A DNA stretch of 64,000 nt. It comes from Omphalotus guepiniiformis (lineage: Eukaryota; Basidiomycota; Agaricomycetes; Agaricales; Omphalotaceae). Position 1 is the first letter of the stretch. Each line of letters starts with the position of its first letter. A program made the translations under genes and the position numbers. The notes under the pieces were generated by a model. It saw only the letters and a program-made list of their open reading frames with translations, made no database searches and was not told the DNA's origin. The stretch lies in the NCBI GenBank assembly GCA_028554645.1, contig JAQOOI010000070.1, positions 620,001-684,000 on the forward strand. The letters are read 5' to 3'. Shown here piece by piece: positions 58,594-64,000 of this stretch.

Positions 58594-60845
58594 TCACACG
58601 AAGAAATGTTTAAAGTACGCTTTGACACCACTTATTCCGGCAACCAAGGCCCCGATATACCCGTCAGGCCGCACAATCACGATCGACACCCCCTTCTCCG
58701 CGGCATTATAATTCTTGTAAGCGTGGCACTCGCGGTCGACCAGAACGAGGTCTGCTAGCTCACTAGAAAATGCAGAAGGAGAATCTGGGAATGTAGGTCC
58801 TTGGAATATCACCACATTCTTCACTGTGCCCTTGGGATACGTGGATAAAGCGCGCAAGATGTCAGCGATCGCATCTAACTCCCTGCTCCCTGATTCAGAG
58901 AAGATGAGGACAGTATGATGAGTTGGTTGGAAAATCTCGAATAGTCTTGTTGCCTTCGTGTCTGAAGAAGTGAGAACCAGCCCTGGCGCATCCGGAGCTC
59001 TATCACCACCTCGTACGGTGCCGTCTTGTCCAGACCGATACGAGTCCACGCCGTCTTCTTTGACTGTGTATTTCTCATCGAGGATGAGCGCTGTCCCTCG
59101 GTAGTTTACGCCGAGTTGTCCGAGTTCGGCCCCTCGCACCCAGCCTGCGGAGCTGCCTCCGCCTTTGACCGTCGTGATCTCCCCCGATGGAGATACAGTC
59201 ATATTAAGCATAGACGCAATCACAGGGAGGCGTTCGTTTGAGTAGGAATCAAGAATGCTCGCGGGAGATAGCCCCTTTGACACCAAGGCAAGTTTCCATC
59301 CGAGGTTGAACTGTAAATGAGTCAGTAGATGGTAATGAATGTCCACAGGCTTGTATTATTCACCGAGTCTTGCACAGCAGAATTTATTCCCTAGATCAAG
59401 GATCAATGAAGATGAACTCGTATAATTCGAATCTTGAAGAACTAACCTGACCTCCCGCAGGATTGTGGACATGTGCAGCGTCTATCAATGATATATCCCG
59501 ATCAGACGTGCGAGCTAATCTATACTAGGGAACGACACCAACCTCCCGTAATGAAAGCTCTTCCTGCACCAAACTTGTTCGCTATATGAGCATTAGGCCT
59601 GTACTATACTGTCAAATGCGCTCGAAGAGTGTTGATAATGGCACCGCTCACCTCCAGATTCCTACACTAACCAATTCGCCAAACTCTATATCACGCCTTC
59701 CGCTGATGTCATAGAGCGCCTTGACTACTTCTCGACTCGAAGCTACTTTCTCGACGTCTACTTTAGGCCCTCTAATGAACAAACTATATCGGTCATCGTC
59801 AGGCGTTTCGAACGGACGCAAAGCCGCACTGCAGGTATAACTTATTAGTCCAGGTCAGAAAGGGCACCGAATGAACTTACGATGCTGTGGCGTTGTCTCC
59901 CCAAGTAAACCATGCCTATATAGAGCGATAAAATTATCAGATGGCAAGGCTATACTCAACGCGGGTACTGGCCTCTTGATTCAGCCCCGACTTGACACGG
60001 ATATCTCCCACGACCATAGAAATGGTGGGAGTATTTGGATCTCCTAGAAAGGTCAATCCAAGCTGCTCGCGAACGACGCTCTGGGATCCATCTGCCCCGA
60101 CGAGCCAATCAAACTTGGCTGACTCAATAGTCTCTGACCCATGACTGTTCTTCGCAATACAAGCTATGACGTGGTCTTCATGTTGCTCAAATGAGCGCAG
60201 CTCGGTACCGAATTCGACTTCGCAGCCGTGGTCCTTTGACAAGCGCTCACGAAGAAGGGCTTCCTGACGATCTTGTCCGAGCATTCGGGGATTGTTCTAT
60301 CATATACAAGCATCAGTGGGTCGCCTGTACAAATAGCAAGGAGAAGCGTACATGAGGGAACGCAGGCGTGTCCTCTTTCATGAAAGTCATTTGGATGACC
60401 TTCTGTGGTGGACCGTCTCCTTGAGGAGAGGGATATTCATGTATCGGAGGGTTGAACCCAGAAGCCTTGATGATATCTGTTACAATCCCGAGAAACTCGT
60501 ATATCTCGAGTGTTCGAGGCTAATCACGACTACTATCAGCCTCCAGGAGATCTGACAAAAGAACGACGGGAATGCATACCTGAATCCCGCGTCCTCGTTG
60601 GCCGACTTGAGTATTGGGCTGTCTTTCAATGATTCGAACAGGTACACCATTCTTGAGCAGGGTCAGAGCCAGGACGAGACCTTGTGGACAAAGAACGATC
60701 GTGGTCATGAGGGGCAGAATGATCAGTTGCGAGAACACCATACCTGCTGGTCCAGCACCGGCCTGTTCAATATGTACAGTAGTGTGAATGTCATTAAAGC
60801 ACTGTATGAGGCACTAACACGCACAATTAGAACTTCAGAAGGCAT
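58594..60845 (-). CDS. PHBH-type FAD-dependent monooxygenase, copy 2
   Basis: Tandem paralogue of 55622-57850, with introns at matching positions, including the very early one after MPSEVLI (donor GTGCGT in both). Motifs: AGAGPAGLVLALTLLKNGVP, RIIE, GRGIQ, DWLVGADGSQSVVREQLG, DDRYSLFIRG, DAAHVHNPAGGQGINSAVQD, NLGWKLALVSKGLSPASI, and a C-terminal thioredoxin-like domain ending KAYFKHFFV. The frame is intact, so the copy looks functional. Residues differ in the substrate region and GD motif (N-P-A versus S-P-T), which suggests divergence in specificity after duplication. Confidence 0.88.
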
Positions 60846-61893
60846 TTCACGTGATTTGGTGAGCAGAAGACTCGGAAGTGGTGGTAGGAATCATCTCAAA
60901 GGTCTAGCGCTTCTTATACCATTCCTATACCGCCAGTTCTTCAGGATGTAAGATGGAAAGTTTCTGATTACATCGTACGAGTGCTGGCCTTATGGCACCA
61001 GCCACACGCCGGTTCAATTGCCTCGACGTTGACGCCCATGCCGCATCACCTCCAGCCACTGTTTCACGGGTACCACACCCCGCTTCAATCTCTAAGTTGA
61101 CCACTAGCTTACCCGTGCCGTCATTATCAATGGTTCTGATACATCGTACGAAGAAAGGCTGACCTTGTTGCGCTGTCGATGATCTTGCAAGTTGCGTAAA
61201 GAATGAATCTACTGTTCACCGTGCAAGTTTAGAGCGCTCGACGTATGTCATCTGCAAATTCGCAAAGTCAGAGATCCATTCAAATAGATTAAAAATTGTG
61301 AACACACCGTGATTTTAGTGGGCACGCACTGCGTGAGGCCGAGGGAAGTTGCATAAACCTGTTTGTCAGTCATTGATACACTTAAAATTTACTCTGTGAG
61401 AGATTCGATATCCTGTTCTTAAAATATTACGAGCGTCTGATAAAATTAGACGTTTCGAGTCTTTGATTGCTTCGGAAGGTGCAAATCGCATTGAGCGCAC
61501 TAGCAGCGACCGGGAGGACTAGCTTCAAGAGAAAATAGCGAGGTATCACCTCATTCTCATCGACACCTTCGACTCGGACATAGGTAGCACCGGGGGAACA
61601 ACAGTCAGCATATTGTCAGCAACTGTGACTAAAATAGTTATGACACTACACGGTTGATACAAAAGCCTTACGTTCTTTCTGAGCCCGTATGTAGGTACGA
61701 CCATCCTGCAATGTTCACAAAGCCGAGTCTGTTTACATGGAGATGAATTCATGATACGTGGTGTAGAATACATTCCGAACACACCTTTTTATTCTTCTAG
61801 AAGCTGCGTAGCAATGCCGTAGTATTCAAGTAAACAGTCACCCGATTCACTGTTACTCCACGTCCTACTATGCCAACTGCGCCGAAGCATGCG
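60846..61893. other. Intergenic region, no supported gene
   Basis: About 1 kb between monooxygenase copy 2 and the DUF1308 gene. Protein-like pieces occur on the minus strand at 61430-61600 (DENEVIPRYFLLKLVLPVA), but I found no acceptor that enters that frame without a stop. Possibly a decayed small gene. Confidence 0.4.
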
Positions 61894-64000
61894 TCAATTC
61901 ATAGAGTCAAAATCCGCTCGCATCCCTTCTGCCAAACTCCTGGGATCAATGACCCAAATCGCGGCCTTTGAGTTTGAGCCCGGACCCGAAGTAGATTCGT
62001 TTGCATGTTCCTCGATGCATTGTACAGGGACCCCGTTAGGAGATCTTCCCTCCGAAGCCACACTAACTTCTTGGATCCCCCCTCCAAACGCGTTCTCATA
62101 TACCTCAACCCTCGCTCTAGCATTGATTTCCTTCACAATCGCCTTTACGCTCGTCTTATTTGCCGTCAACGTTGTCCACCCAAGACGAGAGCCCCATAGC
62201 ATGCTCTGCACGGTGTGTGCGGTCAGCCTTGGGTTGGTTTTAGTCACTGTGGCACGAGGACTAGTTTGAGTATAGATGCCCTGGTCCTTGTCTCCGAACC
62301 CAGTAGCTTCACTGACGGACGCAGCAGAATCTTCTAAGCCAGCCTTGCCCTTTAAGTATGTAATGCCCGAGCGCGCTCGCATTTCGTATTCAAGGATATC
62401 TGAGCAAGTAGACTGCAAGGAAAAGAAAAAAGGGGGCGACAGTGATGGAAAATTCTCGGATGGTAGTGGAAACGGTGACGACGATAGCAACGATGATGAT
62501 ATGGATTTAGAGTCGCCTTTGGAAGACGATGTTGGGAAAAAATGCATGGGAAGAAAGGGAAGAAAGTTATGGGTGTACCGGGAGTCTTTCCAGTATGCCG
62601 CCTGCGCCTTTTCCAGCGACTCATACTCGGCCACCGATACGTCCAAATCAGGATACGTAGCTGACGGTAGAGATTGCGGCGCTGGCGCATCCATATCTAG
62701 AGAGAACAGAAGCGCTTGAGCCCGACGCTTCTCATTTGGGCCACCGATCTTGGATACAATACGCAAACACCGATCTCGAGCTTCCTTAGTGGTCCAAAAT
62801 TCCACCGAATCAAGGGAGGACGACACGGTAGTCAATCGGTCATGTAATTCCTGCAAAAGACCTTTCCCCATCTCTTGCATAACCTGGTTGGTCAGCGCGC
62901 GCGAATGTTTAGTTAGATCTTGTTGAGCATCCAAGGGTAACTCCAATCCATCGCCAACGTCAACATCATCCAAATCATCTGTCTCGTCGGTCGTCGACGA
63001 AGAGAGCTTCTTCCTAGCCGCCTTGACCTTGGAAGCAGCAGCTTTCCTCTTCCACTCCATGTAGCTCTCGGGGGGAATGAAGCGCGATTCAGCTTCTTCT
63101 ATTGATTTTGGAAGAGACGAATGTGTGAGATCTGAGACAAGGGCGATGAGAACAGACAAGTCAAGGTTGACTGTAAGCGTAGGTTCGAACGAGAGGTTGA
63201 AGGGGAAAGAAAGGTCTTTCTGAGGGACCTCCGGTATCTCAGTCGGGAGGCGCTCACCCAATTCGACTTCAATACCCATGTCCAACAAGCCTTGAATAGT
63301 TTGAGCTATCCTAGGGTCTCCAGGATCTCCATTGGGGTCCAATCTAGTCAACCGAAGGGTAACACGCGGTATAATTTCCTCGGTGTGGGTAATGGGTAAA
63401 TGTAACGGATTGGCTCTGGCAGCAGCTATGAGCGACTTGCCCATGCGCAGCACAGAGTTATCAAACTCGGTCTGAGCAAGACTGGGACGATAACCTTCAT
63501 CTTCTTCATCTGACGTGGAATCACTGTCATCAGTGAGGTATGAGTCTATTTCACGAAATTCTGCGAGAATGCGAGAGTTCTTTATACTGAAGTAGGGATG
63601 AGACGAATGTCGAACATTGAATAGACTGGACTCACGTATTAACCCTAATCCACCGTCTACCATAGTCAGCTACCACGTCGACCTTAGTACCAACAGGCTT
63701 AGGCGCATGAGCCGATGACCGCTTCCTTGATTCGTTTGCAGCCTTGCTGACATCCTCCGCAGACAACAAAAATGACCTGAAAACTGACACTACTGGTGCC
63801 GGGGCGCAAAGGACCTCGTTCCATACCGCTATGAGATATGGTGCGTTCGTAGAGAGCGGAGGAAGTTTGTCCGATTCAGGATCATCTAGAAACTACTGAA
63901 TAGACTGAAGTTGGTTTAAAGCAAACAGCAAAAGAACGAGCGCCAACCTTGTCCAGCACATCTAGGTCCACCTTGATTGTCTCTCTCAGTTTCTTCAAGC
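61894..64000 (-). CDS. DUF1308 (C7orf25-like) family protein, 5' end outside the window
   Basis: Three exons visible: 64000-63948 (partial), 63892-63636 and 63586-61894; stop at 61894. Exon 1 reads LKKLRETIKVDLDVLDK. Exon 2 carries the family motif KVDVVADYGRRWIRVNT, completed across intron 2 with IKNSRILAEF. The long last exon has acidic/Ser linkers and a C-terminal block SRLGWTTLTANKTSVKAIVK ... AIWVIDPRSLAEG, which matches the end of the DUF1308 domain. Family members occur from fungi to animals and have no settled biochemical role. The N-terminus lies beyond the right edge. Cytosolic by absence of a signal or membrane segment in the visible part. Confidence 0.8.

Noticed and set aside
61546..61782. 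Small minus-strand frame and adjacent protein-like piece
   Set aside because: No combination of acceptors joins the pieces without a stop; possibly a relic.

Overview
The window looks like genomic DNA from a filamentous basidiomycete, probably an Agaricomycete. Genes are split by many short introns (about 40-85 nt) with GTRNGT donors and CTNAY-like branch points. There are no bacterial operons or ribosome binding sites. The mobile DNA includes a chromodomain Ty3/gypsy retrotransposon. The protein families are typical of mushrooms: PHBH-type FAD monooxygenases, a CPAF-like S41 protease, and MLKL-NTD-like helical proteins. I rebuilt exon-intron structures by hand, checking that splice phase and conserved motifs agree. 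Species was not determined.

Left third (1-23 kb): a spliced coiled-coil protein of unknown function (282-1943), a four-finger CCCH zinc-finger protein (3809-5119), and a small unknown gene (7561-8122). Next is an intact but stand-alone hydantoinase-B half of 5-oxoprolinase (8555-10947), which has no HyuA half beside it. A gene-poor stretch follows (11-15 kb) with decayed coding remnants and a two-copy direct repeat, then a 92-residue basic protein (15301-15732). The most unusual gene is at 18198-22396. It combines an MLKL-NTD-like four-helix domain, a kinase-like domain lacking HRD and DFG motifs, a PHD-like zinc finger and four SH3 domains. Three of the SH3 exons are recent tandem duplicates with splice junctions that do not fit GT-AG.

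Middle (23-43 kb): the COMPASS H3K4 methyltransferase gene SET1 (23096-29062), an initiator tRNA-Met (31140-31211), and a transposon-rich island. The island holds a 2.9 kb AT-rich element with long terminal inverted repeats, an internal tandem duplication and a 12-bp minisatellite (31853-34723). It also holds a 138-bp CACTG-type MITE whose empty site survives in the sister copy, and a full-length chromovirus with apparently identical 454-bp LTRs and 5-bp target duplications (34930-41199).

Right third (43-64 kb): a Ser/Pro-rich unknown protein, a secreted S41-family protease, and a secreted low-complexity protein built of KDG/WYGKDG repeats. These are followed by an alpha/beta hydrolase ending in the peroxisomal signal AKL and two tandem, closely related FAD monooxygenase genes. 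The 3' part of a DUF1308 (C7orf25-like) gene runs off the right edge. The hydrolase and the two monooxygenases lie on the same strand and could share a catabolic or secondary-metabolite role; that is inference from proximity only.
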